From positions 6,014,001 through 6,078,000 of the forward strand of contig NZ_SHLD01000001.1 of assembly GCF_004217615.1 (NCBI RefSeq): 64,000 nucleotides of DNA, in the 5' to 3' direction. Position 1 is the stretch's first letter. Every line of letters begins with the position of its first letter. The notes under the pieces were generated by a model. It ran no database searches. It was not told where the DNA came from and worked only from the letters and a program-made list of their open reading frames with translations. Positions 10,710-19,310 of the stretch are shown piece after piece. The position numbers and the translations under genes are program-made. This DNA is from Micromonospora kangleipakensis. Lineage in GTDB: Bacteria > Actinomycetota > Actinomycetes > Mycobacteriales > Micromonosporaceae.

Positions 10710-11281
10710 GGCTGGGCCGGGATGCCGTAGGCGAACAGGAAGACCGGCTCGCGCCGCCGCCCGTCGTCGGGCACCTCCCGGTCCGCCCACCGGGCGAGCA
10801 GGTCGATCACCTCGCGGCCCAGCTCGCCCAGCTCCTCCGGGGTGAGGTGCAGCCAGCGGTCGGTGGAGAAGGGGCCGTCGCCCCAGGCGGCCTGGGCCTC
10901 GTCGGTGGCGGCGTGCCAGGCGCGGGCGAGGGAGACCTGCCGGTCGAGGTTGAGCGAGGTGGCGGCGTCGGCGACGGCCCGGGCGGCGGGGTCGGCGTCG
11001 AAGTCGGTGTTGGACCAGCGCACCCCGCGGCTCTGCAGGCGCCACCACCGCTCCCGGCGATCCCGGGCCAGCTCGGGAGCCTCGGTGACGAGCTCGGCGG
11101 TGGCCAGCACCTTGAGGTGGTGGCTGACGTTCGCCGGCGCCTGGTCGGTCCGCTCGGCGAGCAGCCCGACCGTCGCCGGCCCGTGCACCTTGAGCACGTC
11201 CATCAGGCGACGGCGGAGCGGGTGGGCGAGCGCGGCGAGGACCCGGGAATCGGTCACCTGTCGGACGTCCTGGTTCGGCAT
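10706..11281 (-). CDS. ArsR-family winged-helix regulator
   Basis: A 191-residue transcription regulator. A winged-helix domain spans about residues 8-85: ALAHPLRRRLMDVLKVHGPATVGLLAERTDQAPANVSHHLKVL is the ArsR HTH. A C-terminal extension of about 100 residues is typical of the helix-turn-helix_20 group. No CxC metal site is visible, so it probably senses something other than arsenic. It is first in an operon with the overlapping MFS exporter. A 50-base palindrome begins 15 bases upstream of its ATG and is the probable autoregulatory operator. The start ATG at 11279-11281 has AGGATC upstream. Confidence 0.85.
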   Translation of the reverse strand: MPNQDVRQVTDSRVLAALAHPLRRRLMDVLKVHGPATVGLLAERTDQAPANVSHHLKVLATAELVTEAPELARDRRERWWRLQSRGVRWSNTDFDADPAARAVADAATSLNLDRQVSLARAWHAATDEAQAAWGDGPFSTDRWLHLTPEELGELGREVIDLLARWADREVPDDGRRREPVFLFAYGIPAQP

Positions 11282-11295
11282 ACCCAGATCCTGAC

Positions 11296-11345
11296 ACCGG
11301 CAACGATGCTTGCGCAACATCTATTGCGGAAGTGTCGTTGCCGGT
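11296..11345. promoter_or_regulatory. Palindromic operator upstream of the ArsR-MFS operon
   Basis: Nested inverted repeats. The outer arms are 11 bp (ACCGGCAACGA at 11296-11306 with its complement at 11335-11345). The inner arms are CTTGCGCAA at 11309-11317 and TTGCGGAAG at 11324-11332, with one mismatch and a 6-base spacer. The inner element resembles known ArsR-family half sites. Its location just upstream of the regulator suggests autorepression. Confidence 0.6.
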
Positions 11346-11501
11346 ATGCCGGAGACTGGACCCCACCGTCGCCCGGACCGGCCCTTCACACCGCGTATAG
11401 GACGGGGTGATCCGGGAATGTGCCCGGCGAGTTGCTGCACGGCACCGGGCAGTTGCCCCGAGAGTAGCCGGACCTCCGAGGGTCTGCCCAGCTCAGCGGC
11501 G

Positions 11502-13169
11502 TTATCTGGAACTGAGAGAAGACTGTGGACCGACGCCGACGAGCGGCAGGACGAGCGCCGAGGGATGTTCGGGATCGTGCAGGATCTCCCGCCTACCGGC
11601 ACGCAGCGTCACCGCCGTGCCGAGCGGTTCGCCGGTGCCCGGGTTGCGCGCGTACCGCGGATGGGCGCCGCCGGAGACCTGGACCCGCAACCGGTGCCCG
11701 GGGCCGAACCGGTGCGCGGTCGGCCAGAGGGTCACCGGCACCCGCACCACGCCGGACGGACCGGTCGGGAAGCGGCCCGGCGCGACCCGGACCAGACCGT
11801 CGCAGACGTTCCAGGAACGACCCCGGCGGTCCACGTCGCACAGCCGCACGAAGACGTCCAGGTAAGAGAGTTCACTGCGGACATGGATCTCGGCGTGGAC
11901 CGGGCCGATCACCTCCACCGGCGCGTCGAGCGGCGGGCTCGTGTAGGTCAGCACGTCCGGCCGGGCCTCCACCGGCCGGTTGTCCACCGCACCGGCCCGC
12001 TGGGCGACCAGCAGCGGTCCGCCGAGCGACGGCGTGGGGTCGGTGGGGTCGTACCAGATCGAATCCGGCACGGACGGGGCCGGCGGGTCCGGCGCGAGGC
12101 CGCCCCCGGCGTGCAGGTGCCACCGGGTCGACGCGGCCGGCGGGGGCCAGTCGGGCAGGTCCCGCCAGCCACCGCCCGCTCCCCCGACGTGCACCCGCAC
12201 CGGCGCGGCACGCGCGACCGGGCGGCCGGCCAGGTGCTCGTCCAGCCAGTCGAGGCCGTCCCGCAGGGCGGCCGCGAAGAGCCCGGGGCTGCCGTGGGTC
12301 CACGGTCCGACGGTCAGTCGCGGGTGGGCGCCGGCGGCCCGCAGCGCGGCGTAGTCGTCGAGCTGGGCGGGGAGGAAGATGTCGTGCCAGCCGCTGATCA
12401 TCGCCACCGGGGCGCGCACCTCGGCGATCCGGTCGCCGAAGACCCGGGACCGCCAGTAGTCGGCGTCCGGGGTGTGGTGGCGCAGCCACTCCTGAAAGAA
12501 GGGCACGGTCACGCCGGTGGCGATCCGGTCGGCCTCGGCCAACGGCAGGTGGGCCAGCGCGGCGGCCAGCCGGGGCTGCCCCCGCTTGAGCTCCCACTGC
12601 CGGGCCAGCCACGGCACGGTCTGCGCCTGGAGCAGCTCCGCCCAGGTCAGCACCGTGTCCAGGGCGAACGACTCGCCCGCGTACGTCGAGTCGCGGGTGC
12701 CCGAGGCGGTCACCACCGCGACCATCGCCCTCAGCTCGTCGGCCGTCTCGGCGGCGACGGCCCACTGCACGAAGCCCTGGTAGCTGGCGCCGAACATGCC
12801 GAACGCGCCGGACCACCAGCGCTGCCGGCGCAGCCACTCGACGGTGTCCAGGCCGTCGTCGCGCTCGTGCACCAGCGGCGCGAACTCCCCGCCGGAGCCG
12901 TACGTCCCCCGGCAGGACTGGATGACCACGTGGAAGCCGCGTTCGGCGGCGAGCCGGCCGAGCAGCCGCACCGGCCCGCCCCGCCCGTAGGGAGTCCGGA
13001 TCAGCACGGTGGGCGCGGCGGGCAGGTCCGGGGCGTAGTGGTCGGTGCGGAGCGTCACCCCGTCGCGGACCCGGACCGGGATGTCCCGGGTCACCGTGAC
13101 CCGCCGGCTCCGGGCGGCCGGCAACCGCAGCACCGCGGTGGCGAGTCGGGTGGCGAGCCGGTCGAGCAC
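11502..13169 (-). CDS. CocE/NonD family hydrolase
   Basis: A 555-residue alpha/beta-hydrolase of the X-Pro dipeptidyl-peptidase (S15) / cocaine esterase type. The nucleophile elbow is GASYQG with Ser129. An ISGWHDIFLP segment supplies the catalytic Asp region and GPWTHGS the His. A C-terminal jelly-roll domain (from about residue 330, ending SALVLPLVG) is the usual XPD_C domain. Likely action is hydrolysis of an ester or amide; no signal peptide is seen, so it is cytoplasmic. The GTG start at 13167-13169 follows the stop of the MarR gene by five bases, so the two are probably co-transcribed and MarR may control it. Confidence 0.87.
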   Translation of the reverse strand: MLDRLATRLATAVLRLPAARSRRVTVTRDIPVRVRDGVTLRTDHYAPDLPAAPTVLIRTPYGRGGPVRLLGRLAAERGFHVVIQSCRGTYGSGGEFAPLVHERDDGLDTVEWLRRQRWWSGAFGMFGASYQGFVQWAVAAETADELRAMVAVVTASGTRDSTYAGESFALDTVLTWAELLQAQTVPWLARQWELKRGQPRLAAALAHLPLAEADRIATGVTVPFFQEWLRHHTPDADYWRSRVFGDRIAEVRAPVAMISGWHDIFLPAQLDDYAALRAAGAHPRLTVGPWTHGSPGLFAAALRDGLDWLDEHLAGRPVARAAPVRVHVGGAGGGWRDLPDWPPPAASTRWHLHAGGGLAPDPPAPSVPDSIWYDPTDPTPSLGGPLLVAQRAGAVDNRPVEARPDVLTYTSPPLDAPVEVIGPVHAEIHVRSELSYLDVFVRLCDVDRRGRSWNVCDGLVRVAPGRFPTGPSGVVRVPVTLWPTAHRFGPGHRLRVQVSGGAHPRYARNPGTGEPLGTAVTLRAGRREILHDPEHPSALVLPLVGVGPQSSLSSR

Positions 13170-13174
13170 GTCGG

Positions 13175-13690
13175 TCAGTCCGTGGCCCGGCGTGCCGACT
13201 CCGGGCGGGCGGCCCGCACCGCGTCGCGGTGTTCGCGCAGTGAGGCGCCCATCTCACCCATGAACCGGTGGACCACCGCCAGCTCCTCGTCGCTGAACCG
13301 GGCCATCACCTGGTCGGTCCGCGCGCCGAGCGGCTGGAAGAACTCCATCGCCAGGGCGGCGCCCCGGTCGGCGTAATGCAGGAACACCTTGCGCCGGTCG
13401 GCGGTGTCCCGGTCACGCCGGATGTGTCCGGCCCGCTCCAACCGATCGACCAGGGCGGTGACCGAGCCGGACGAGAGGCTGAGCTGCTCCCCGAGCCGAC
13501 CGGGGGTGATCGGGGCGCCGGCCAGCTCGGCGTCCATCACGGCGATCAGCGCCTGCAGGTCGGTGGCGTTGAGCCCGTGCAGGGCGGCGAAGGCATGCCC
13601 GACGTGCTGCGCGTCCACCGAGTAGCGCCGCAGGTCGTTGGTGATGTCCGAGACCATCCGCCCGCGTGGGTCGTCCCGCCGTCGGTACAT
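13175..13690 (-). CDS. MarR-family regulator
   Basis: A transcription regulator of about 171 residues. The winged-helix core reads LQALIAVMDAELAGAPITPGRLGEQLSLSSGSVTALVDRLERAGHIRRDRDTADRRKVFLHY, ending with the DxRxK-type wing of MarR proteins. The N-terminus is uncertain: I chose ATG 13690 (MYRRRDDPRGR), while ATG 13657 is an alternative that removes eleven residues. It immediately precedes the CocE hydrolase, so it is probably its local regulator. Upstream (13700-13735) the word TGTCGA occurs twice, 12 bases apart, and could be a binding site. Confidence 0.85.
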   Translation of the reverse strand: MYRRRDDPRGRMVSDITNDLRRYSVDAQHVGHAFAALHGLNATDLQALIAVMDAELAGAPITPGRLGEQLSLSSGSVTALVDRLERAGHIRRDRDTADRRKVFLHYADRGAALAMEFFQPLGARTDQVMARFSDEELAVVHRFMGEMGASLREHRDAVRAARPESARRATD

Positions 13691-13874
13691 GCCGTGCGAT
13701 GCCACGTCTTGTCGATTCCCCTGTCGAACAGGCCGGGTCAGCAGCATAGAACGCCGCCGACAGTCTCGCCGGGCAAGATGTTCGGACTTCGAGTTGCCGA
13801 CTTGGTCTTGGGGGACGAAATTCTCGGCACGCCGCGTGCGGGCCGACACCTTGGCGGAGCCCGACCGGGGCGAG

Positions 13875-13943
13875 CCCGTGCCCGCCGCGGCACGGGACTG
13901 ACACCGCGCGACGCCGGCCGCGGGTCCACCGCGGCCGGCGTCG
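13875..13943 (-). terminator. Double hairpin downstream of the transglycosylase gene
   Basis: A perfect 15-bp stem (13909-13923 with 13929-13943, GTCCA loop) begins seven bases after the stop codon at 13950. It is followed by a perfect 8-bp stem (13875-13882 with 13889-13896). The stem strength and position fit a terminator for the minus-strand gene; there is no T-tract. Confidence 0.65.
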
Positions 13944-13949
13944 GTCAGG

Positions 13950-14828
13950 TCAGTAGGTCAGGCAGACGCACTCGGTCATCAGCGCCCGCACGTTGCGCAC
14001 GTACTGCGGGTTGGGGATCGTCAGCGGCTCGCCCTCCCGGGCCACCGCGTTGTGCCCGTAGTTGTACGCCGAGATGATCGCGTTGAGCAGGCAGGAGTTC
14101 AGCTCGTCGGTGCAGAGCGAGGCGTCCAGCCGGTAGTCGGACTCGAAGTACATGTCGCCGATGTACTTGGTCAGCCAGGCCAGGTAGTTGGCGCCGAGGT
14201 AGGCGTTGTCCCGGTAGTCGCCGATGTCGTACGACTGGCCGAAGCGCTGGTTCATCCAGTCCGCGGTGGCCGGCATGACCTGCATCAGCCCGATCCCACC
14301 GTCGCAGGCGACGATGTTGGACTGCCAGCCGCTCTCCTGCCAGGCGGTCGCCTTGAGCAGCTTGAGCGGGATGGCGATGTCCGGCGCGGAGGTCGGCCAG
14401 TAGGTGCGGGCGGCAGCGTCGCCGAGCGCCGCCTTGACCTGGCTGCGCGTCGCCTGGGTGCCCTGGTAGGTGGGCTGGCAGCCGCTCGGCGCCGGCTTCG
14501 GCGGGGGCGGCGGTACCCGCGTCTCGGTCGGCGGCTTCGGGGTGGAGAGCGGACCTGCCGTCGTCCGGGTGGGCTTCGGCTTCGGTTTCACCGTCGGACT
14601 GGCGCTCGGGCTGGCCTTGGCGCTGGGTGCCACGCCCATCGCCTCGACGCCCGGCGGCACCTCGCTCGGCTGGTCGGCGGGCGCCTCGACGGGCGCCTCC
14701 GTCGGCAGCGCGACCGGCGCGGCCAGCTCCCGGGGCGCGGGGTCCGCGCCGCCGCAGCCGGTGATCCCGCCGGCCAGCAGCAGGCCGGCCACCACCGCGG
14801 CGCCCATCCGACTCATCCCTCGACGCAT
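13950..14828 (-). CDS. Lytic transglycosylase-domain lipoprotein
   Basis: A 292-residue surface lipoprotein with a C-terminal SLT (lysozyme-like) domain that should cleave peptidoglycan glycan strands. The signal peptide ends in a lipobox with Cys25. A long Pro/Thr/Ser/Lys-rich linker (about 30-115) spans the wall. The catalytic Glu165 lies in AWQESGWQS, followed by GGIGLMQVMPATADWM, the classic SLT GLMQ motif. Four or more Cys in the catalytic domain may form disulfides. The ATG at 14826-14828 is preceded by GGGGAGGG, and a TAGGGT -10 element lies 28 bases upstream. It stands alone, with a double-hairpin terminator downstream. Confidence 0.88.
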   Translation of the reverse strand: MRRGMSRMGAAVVAGLLLAGGITGCGGADPAPRELAAPVALPTEAPVEAPADQPSEVPPGVEAMGVAPSAKASPSASPTVKPKPKPTRTTAGPLSTPKPPTETRVPPPPPKPAPSGCQPTYQGTQATRSQVKAALGDAAARTYWPTSAPDIAIPLKLLKATAWQESGWQSNIVACDGGIGLMQVMPATADWMNQRFGQSYDIGDYRDNAYLGANYLAWLTKYIGDMYFESDYRLDASLCTDELNSCLLNAIISAYNYGHNAVAREGEPLTIPNPQYVRNVRALMTECVCLTY

Positions 14829-14855
14829 CTGACCCTCCCCGTGGCTCTGCGCCGG

Positions 14856-14861
14856 ACCCTA
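14856..14861 (-). promoter_or_regulatory. Candidate -10 element of the transglycosylase gene
   Basis: TAGGGT on the minus strand, 27 bases before the ATG at 14828. It gives a short leader with a GGGGAGGG ribosome site. Confidence 0.4.
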
Positions 14862-14898
14862 GCAAGGACCGGACGGGTCGCGGGGGCCCGAGAAGCGC

Positions 14899-16359
14899 TC
14901 ACCGACCGGTCGATCGACGCCGGTCCCGCTCCGGCGCGCCGGCCCCCGCCGGCGCGCGTCGCCGGCCGAGGGCCGCGGTCGGTTCGTCGCCGGCCGGGCC
15001 GTCGGCCGCCCGCCCGTCGCCGACCGCCCGGTCCCGGGTGGCCCAGGCCACCATGAACACCGCCGTCCAGGCCATGCCGAGCAGGACGGAGGTGGCGGTG
15101 CCGCTGGCCGTGCTCCAGCCGAGATAGAGCCGGGCGCCGCCGATCGCCACCACACCCGCGACGGCGACCGTCCAGGCGGCCACCGCCGCCGGCCAGTGCG
15201 CTCCCCGGGACAGAAGCCAGGCCAACGTGCCGAGGCTCGCCGTCACCACCGCGTTCTGGGTCGGAAACAGGACAGTGGCGTCGCCCGGCCCGCCCGGTCC
15301 GGTGAGGTCGGCCACCACGGCCAGCACCACCAGCGGCACGAACGCCCCCACCGTGCCGACGACGCTGAGCAGGTCCGCCCGCCAGGGCCGGTGCCGCCAG
15401 GCGAGCACGGCGGCGACCAGCGCGACCACCACGATCAGGAACGACCCGCGCAGCAGCGAGGCCGCCGTCGACGCGGCCTGGACCACCCCCGGGGTACGCC
15501 GGTCGGCGAACCAGTCGGCGAGCAGGCCGTCGACCACCGCGAGCCCGCTGTACCGGACCCCCGCCTCCAGCGCGGAGGCGATGGCCAGCCCGGCGGTGAA
15601 GAGCAGCAGCAGGCCGGCGGCGAGGTTGAGCAGCAGCGTCCAGGCCGGTCCGATCCGCGTGGTGAGCAGGAAGAAGAGCACCCCGTAGCGGGCCCGCAGC
15701 CAACGCAGCGGCGGCAGCGCGGCGGCCCGCGACGCCAGGACCCGCGCCGGGTCGGGGTTGCGGCCCAGCCACCGACCGGCCAGCACCACGGCCACCAGGC
15801 AGAGCAGCAGGACCCCGACCGCGCCGGTGGCCCGGCCGAGCAGGTGGGAGACCCGCTCGTACGACTCGCCGGCGAGGTAGCCGAGCAGGACCGAGGCGCC
15901 CACCCAGGTGACCACCCCGGCCAGGTTCCACGGCGCGAACCGCCGGTACGGCAGGCCCGCCGCGCCGGCCAGCCGGGGCGCCAGGGTGCGGGCGAAGGCC
16001 ACCCAGCGGGCGGCGAAGTACCCCCGCCCGCCGAGCCGGGCGAGCATGGCGTCCGCCCGGTGCCAGCGCTCGGGGCCGATCCGGGCACCCAGGCCGGAGG
16101 CGCGCAGCCGCGGGCCGAACCGGCGGCCGGCCCGGAAGGCGAGTGTGTCGCCTATCACGGCAGCACCCGTCATCACCAGCAGCGCCGGAATAATCCGCAG
16201 CGTCCCCGCGTAGGCTAAGAAGCCGACCAGCAACAGGGTCGCCTCTCCCGGCACCAGCAAGCCGAAGATCACCGCCGTCTCACCTGCGACGATCGTCGCG
16301 GCGGCCAGGTAGATCAGCAGGGACGGCAGGCCCTGCAGCGACATCAGCAGGTCAGGCAT
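14899..16359 (-). CDS. DedA domain fused to a degenerate PAP2-like domain
   Basis: A 486-residue membrane protein with two modules. Residues 1-200 are a DedA/VTT domain ([52 protein letters not shown]). Residues 220-445 match the topology of PAP2 lipid phosphatases. However, the hallmark residues are gone: the expected PSGH position reads PTQN at 366-369, and the SRxxLGxHxxxD position reads [12 protein letters not shown] at 409-420. Neither catalytic His is present and no KxxxxxxRP motif is visible. DedA-PAP2 fusions are known and presumably couple lipid transport to dephosphorylation. Here the second half is probably a pseudo-enzyme or lipid-binding module. ATG 16357-16359 was chosen because it opens directly into the DedA domain. 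An Arg/Gly-rich cytoplasmic tail follows. Confidence 0.8.
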   Translation of the reverse strand: MPDLLMSLQGLPSLLIYLAAATIVAGETAVIFGLLVPGEATLLLVGFLAYAGTLRIIPALLVMTGAAVIGDTLAFRAGRRFGPRLRASGLGARIGPERWHRADAMLARLGGRGYFAARWVAFARTLAPRLAGAAGLPYRRFAPWNLAGVVTWVGASVLLGYLAGESYERVSHLLGRATGAVGVLLLCLVAVVLAGRWLGRNPDPARVLASRAAALPPLRWLRARYGVLFFLLTTRIGPAWTLLLNLAAGLLLLFTAGLAIASALEAGVRYSGLAVVDGLLADWFADRRTPGVVQAASTAASLLRGSFLIVVVALVAAVLAWRHRPWRADLLSVVGTVGAFVPLVVLAVVADLTGPGGPGDATVLFPTQNAVVTASLGTLAWLLSRGAHWPAAVAAWTVAVAGVVAIGGARLYLGWSTASGTATSVLLGMAWTAVFMVAWATRDRAVGDGRAADGPAGDEPTAALGRRRAPAGAGAPERDRRRSTGR

Positions 16360-16493
16360 CCGGTCCCCAGCAGCACGGGGGCCAGCATGCCAGCCGCAGG
16401 AACGGTCGGAACAGCAGTTTCGGCAGAGATCCGGGCGATCTCGGGGTGACCCCGACACGCGCACCGGCAACCGCAGACAGGAGTATGGAGGGT

Positions 16494-18362
16494 ATGCAGC
16501 TTCGCACCGACCTCCGCAACGTCGCCATCATCGCCCACGTAGACCACGGCAAGACGACCCTGGTCGACGCCATGTTGCGGCAGGCCGGCGCCTACGGCGC
16601 CCGTGGTGAGGTAACCGAGCGGGTCATGGACTCGGGGGACCTGGAGCGGGAAAAGGGCATCACCATCCTGGCCAAGAACACCGGCGTGCACTACCTGCCG
16701 GCGGACGGGTCCGATCCGGTCACCATCAACATCATCGACACCCCTGGCCACGCCGACTTCGGTGGTGAGGTCGAGCGCGGCCTGACCATGGTCGACGGCG
16801 TGGTGCTGCTGGTCGACGCCAGCGAGGGCCCACTGCCGCAGACCCGCTTCGTGCTGCGCAAGGCGCTGCGCGCGCGCCTGCCGATCATCCTGGTGATCAA
16901 CAAGGTGGACCGGCCGGACGCCCGGATCAAGGAGGTCGTGGACGACACCTACGAGCTCTTCCTCGACCTGGACGCCGACGAGGAGCAGATCGACTTCCCG
17001 ATCGTCTACGCCTGCGCCCGCGACGGCATCGCCTCGCTGACCCAGCCCGCCGACGGCTCGGTGCCGGACGACAGCAGCTCCCTGGAGCCGCTGTTCCGCA
17101 CCCTGCTGGACACCATCCCGGCGCCCGCGTACGAAGAGGGCGCGCCGCTGCAGGCGCACGTCACCAACCTCGACGCCTCGCCGTTCCTCGGCCGCCTCGC
17201 GCTGTGCCGGGTCCGGCAGGGCACCATCCGCAAGGGCGCGACGGTGGCCTGGTGCCGCACCGACGGCAGCACCCAGCGGGTGCGCATCTCCGAGCTGCTG
17301 ATGACCGAGGGGCTGGAGCGCAAGCCGGCCGACTCGGCCGGCCCGGGCGACATCATCGCGGTCGCCGGCATCCCGGAGATCATGATCGGTGAGACTCTGG
17401 CCGACGCGGAGAACCCGCAGCCGCTGCCGCTGATCACCGTCGACGAGCCGGCGATCTCGATGACCATCGGCACCAACACCTCGCCGCTGGTCGGCCGGGT
17501 CAAGGGCTCGAAGGTCACCGCGCGGATGGTCAAGGACCGGCTCGACAAGGAGCTGGTCGGCAACGTGTCGCTGCGGATCCTGCCGACCGAGCGGCCGGAC
17601 GCCTGGGAGGTGCAGGGCCGTGGTGAGCTGGCGCTGGCCATCCTGGTGGAGCAGATGCGCCGGGAGGGCTACGAGCTGACCGTCGGCAAGCCCCAGGTGG
17701 TCACCCGGGAGATCGACGGGAAGACCTGCGAGCCGGTGGAGCGGCTGACCATCGACGCCCCGGAGGAGTACCTGGGCGCGATCACGCAGCTCCTCGCGAC
17801 CCGCAAGGGCCGGATGGAGCAGCTGGTCAACCACGGCACCGGCTGGATCCGGATGGAGTGGCTGGTCCCGGCGCGCGGCCTGATCGGCTTCCGCACCGAG
17901 TTCCTCACCGACACCCGGGGCACCGGCATCCTGCACCACGTCTTCGAGTCGTACGAGCCGTGGTTCGGCGAGCTGCGTACCCGCAACAACGGGTCGCTGG
18001 TGGCCGACCGGGCGGGGGCGGTCACCGCGTTCGCCTTGATCAACCTTCAGGAGCGCGGCCAGCTCTTCGTCGAGCCGACCACCGAGGTGTACGAGGGCAT
18101 GATCGTCGGGGAGAACTCCCGCTCCGACGACATGGACGTCAACATCACCAAGGAGAAGAAGCTCACGAACATGCGCGCCTCGACCTCCGACGAGACCGAG
18201 AAGCTGATCCCGCCGCGCAAGCTGTCGCTGGAGCAGGCCCTCGAGTTCTGCCGCGAGGACGAGTGCGTCGAGGTGACGCCGGTCGCGGTGCGCATCCGAA
18301 AGGTGGTGCTGGACCAGACCCAGCGCGGCCGGATGGCGGCCCGCCGCAAGCACGCCGGCTGA
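16494..18362 (+). CDS. typA: Translational GTPase TypA/BipA
   Basis: A 622-residue ribosome-associated GTPase related to EF-G and LepA, involved in ribosome assembly and stress adaptation. G1 is AHVDHGKT (14-21), G3 [14 protein letters not shown] and G4 NKVDR. An EF-Tu domain 2 follows, then the BipA-specific C-terminal domain with [18 protein letters not shown]. The start is ambiguous: ATG 16485 and ATG 16494 are in frame. AGGAG at 16479-16483 is ten bases before 16494 but only one before 16485, so I chose 16494. It is monocistronic, with a strong hairpin after the stop. Confidence 0.96.
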   Translation: MQLRTDLRNVAIIAHVDHGKTTLVDAMLRQAGAYGARGEVTERVMDSGDLEREKGITILAKNTGVHYLPADGSDPVTINIIDTPGHADFGGEVERGLTMVDGVVLLVDASEGPLPQTRFVLRKALRARLPIILVINKVDRPDARIKEVVDDTYELFLDLDADEEQIDFPIVYACARDGIASLTQPADGSVPDDSSSLEPLFRTLLDTIPAPAYEEGAPLQAHVTNLDASPFLGRLALCRVRQGTIRKGATVAWCRTDGSTQRVRISELLMTEGLERKPADSAGPGDIIAVAGIPEIMIGETLADAENPQPLPLITVDEPAISMTIGTNTSPLVGRVKGSKVTARMVKDRLDKELVGNVSLRILPTERPDAWEVQGRGELALAILVEQMRREGYELTVGKPQVVTREIDGKTCEPVERLTIDAPEEYLGAITQLLATRKGRMEQLVNHGTGWIRMEWLVPARGLIGFRTEFLTDTRGTGILHHVFESYEPWFGELRTRNNGSLVADRAGAVTAFALINLQERGQLFVEPTTEVYEGMIVGENSRSDDMDVNITKEKKLTNMRASTSDETEKLIPPRKLSLEQALEFCREDECVEVTPVAVRIRKVVLDQTQRGRMAARRKHAG

Positions 18363-18375
18363 CCCACCGCACACT

Positions 18376-18410
18376 CGGAGCCCGGACCGCCCCAGGCGGC
18401 CCGGGCTCCG
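18376..18410 (+). terminator. Hairpin terminator of typA
   Basis: A 16-bp stem with one mismatch (18376-18391 with 18395-18410) and a CCA loop, starting 14 bases after the typA stop codon. Confidence 0.65.
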
Positions 18411-18445
18411 CCGTCTCCGCCCCCGCCTCCCTCTCCCCGACCCCG

Positions 18446-18512
18446 CTCCGTTGACCATGAAGCTGTCGCCACGACACGCCGGCTCGGGTGGCAACAACTT
18501 CATGATCAACTT
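18446..18512. repeat. Dispersed imperfect palindrome, copy 2
   Basis: Arms 18450-18470 and 18490-18510 match at 18 of 21 positions, with a GC-rich loop. The left arm begins GTTGACCATGAAGCTG, closely matching the left arm of the palindrome at 203-270, and the two share the preceding CTCC. It is in the gap between convergent typA and a methyltransferase gene. Confidence 0.65.
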
Positions 18513-18541
18513 GTCTGAGCAGGAGGCAGGGGCGGGGCGGG

Positions 18542-18568
18542 TCAGGTGGGTCAGGTGGGTCAGGTGGG
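18542..18568. repeat. Three tandem 9-base repeats across a stop codon
   Basis: Three exact copies of TCAGGTGGG. On the minus strand each copy contains TGA. The third copy (18560-18568) supplies the stop codon and the last Pro-Thr codons of the methyltransferase at 18560-19237, with the other two just downstream. Confidence 0.8.
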
Positions 18569-19237
18569 TTTGGTGGGGGGTTTGGTGGCTTGGAGGGCGA
18601 GGATGTCGGGGATCGGGCCGGAGCCGGACTCCGCGACCCGGGTCAGCGTCAGGCCGGCGTCGGTCACCGCGTTGAGCAGATCGGCCAGCGGCAGGTGCCA
18701 GGCGCCGACCCGGGCTCGTACCCCGTCCGCGTTCCAGGCCCGGAAGGTGCGCTCCCGCTCGGCGTAGCCGCCGTCGATGACGATCCGGTCCCTTTCGGAC
18801 CGATCGGCGAACGCGCCGACGAAGCAGGGGTGCACCCCGAGGTGCACGAGGCGCCCGCCCGGCGCGAGCACCCGGGCCGCCTCGGCGATCGCCGCCGGAT
18901 AGTCCGGCATGTCGGTGTGGGCGAGGACGCAGACCGCGGCCGGCACCGCGACGTCCGCCAGCGGCAGCGCGGTCGCGTCGGCCCGGGCCACCGGCAACCG
19001 GGGGCGTGCGTGGCGCAACTGCCCGGCCGACAGGTCCACCCCGACCGGGTCCCAGCCCAACCGGCGCAGCTCGGCGGCGTGCGCGCCGGTGCCGCAGCAG
19101 AGGTCGAGGCAGCGGCCCGGACCCGAGCCGAGCAACTCCCGCAGCACGCCCCTGGCCCGATCGCTGTAGTCGGCGGCGGAGGTGGTGACGTAGTCCTCGT
19201 ACCAGTCGGCGATGGCGTCGTATGCGGAGGTCGTCAT
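18560..19237 (-). CDS. Class I SAM-dependent methyltransferase
   Basis: A 225-residue Rossmann-fold methyltransferase of the Methyltransf_11/25 group. Motif I is CLDLCCGTGAHAAELRRLGW, the acidic loop is VGVDLSAGQL, and motif III region is VLAPGGRLVHLGVHPCFVG. The short C-terminus ends ATKPPTKPT at a tandem repeat. Substrate is not indicated. The ATG at 19235-19237 lies eight bases after a TAGCGT hexamer, so the message has almost no leader. It is divergent from the beta-lactamase-like gene at 19311. Confidence 0.8.
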   Translation of the reverse strand: MTTSAYDAIADWYEDYVTTSAADYSDRARGVLRELLGSGPGRCLDLCCGTGAHAAELRRLGWDPVGVDLSAGQLRHARPRLPVARADATALPLADVAVPAAVCVLAHTDMPDYPAAIAEAARVLAPGGRLVHLGVHPCFVGAFADRSERDRIVIDGGYAERERTFRAWNADGVRARVGAWHLPLADLLNAVTDAGLTLTRVAESGSGPIPDILALQATKPPTKPT

Positions 19238-19245
19238 ACCCCCGC

Positions 19246-19251
19246 ACGCTA
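19246..19251 (-). promoter_or_regulatory. Candidate -10 element of the methyltransferase gene
   Basis: TAGCGT on the minus strand, eight bases before the ATG at 19237. Confidence 0.35.
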
Positions 19252-19297
19252 GGCGGCCCGGCGGCGGACCGCTGCCCCGCGCGGGGCGATGATCGGC

Positions 19298-19303
19298 TAC
19301 GGT
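19298..19303 (+). promoter_or_regulatory. Candidate -10 element, leaderless
   Basis: TACGGT, seven bases before the ATG at 19311. Confidence 0.4.
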
Positions 19304-19310
19304 CACCGGC

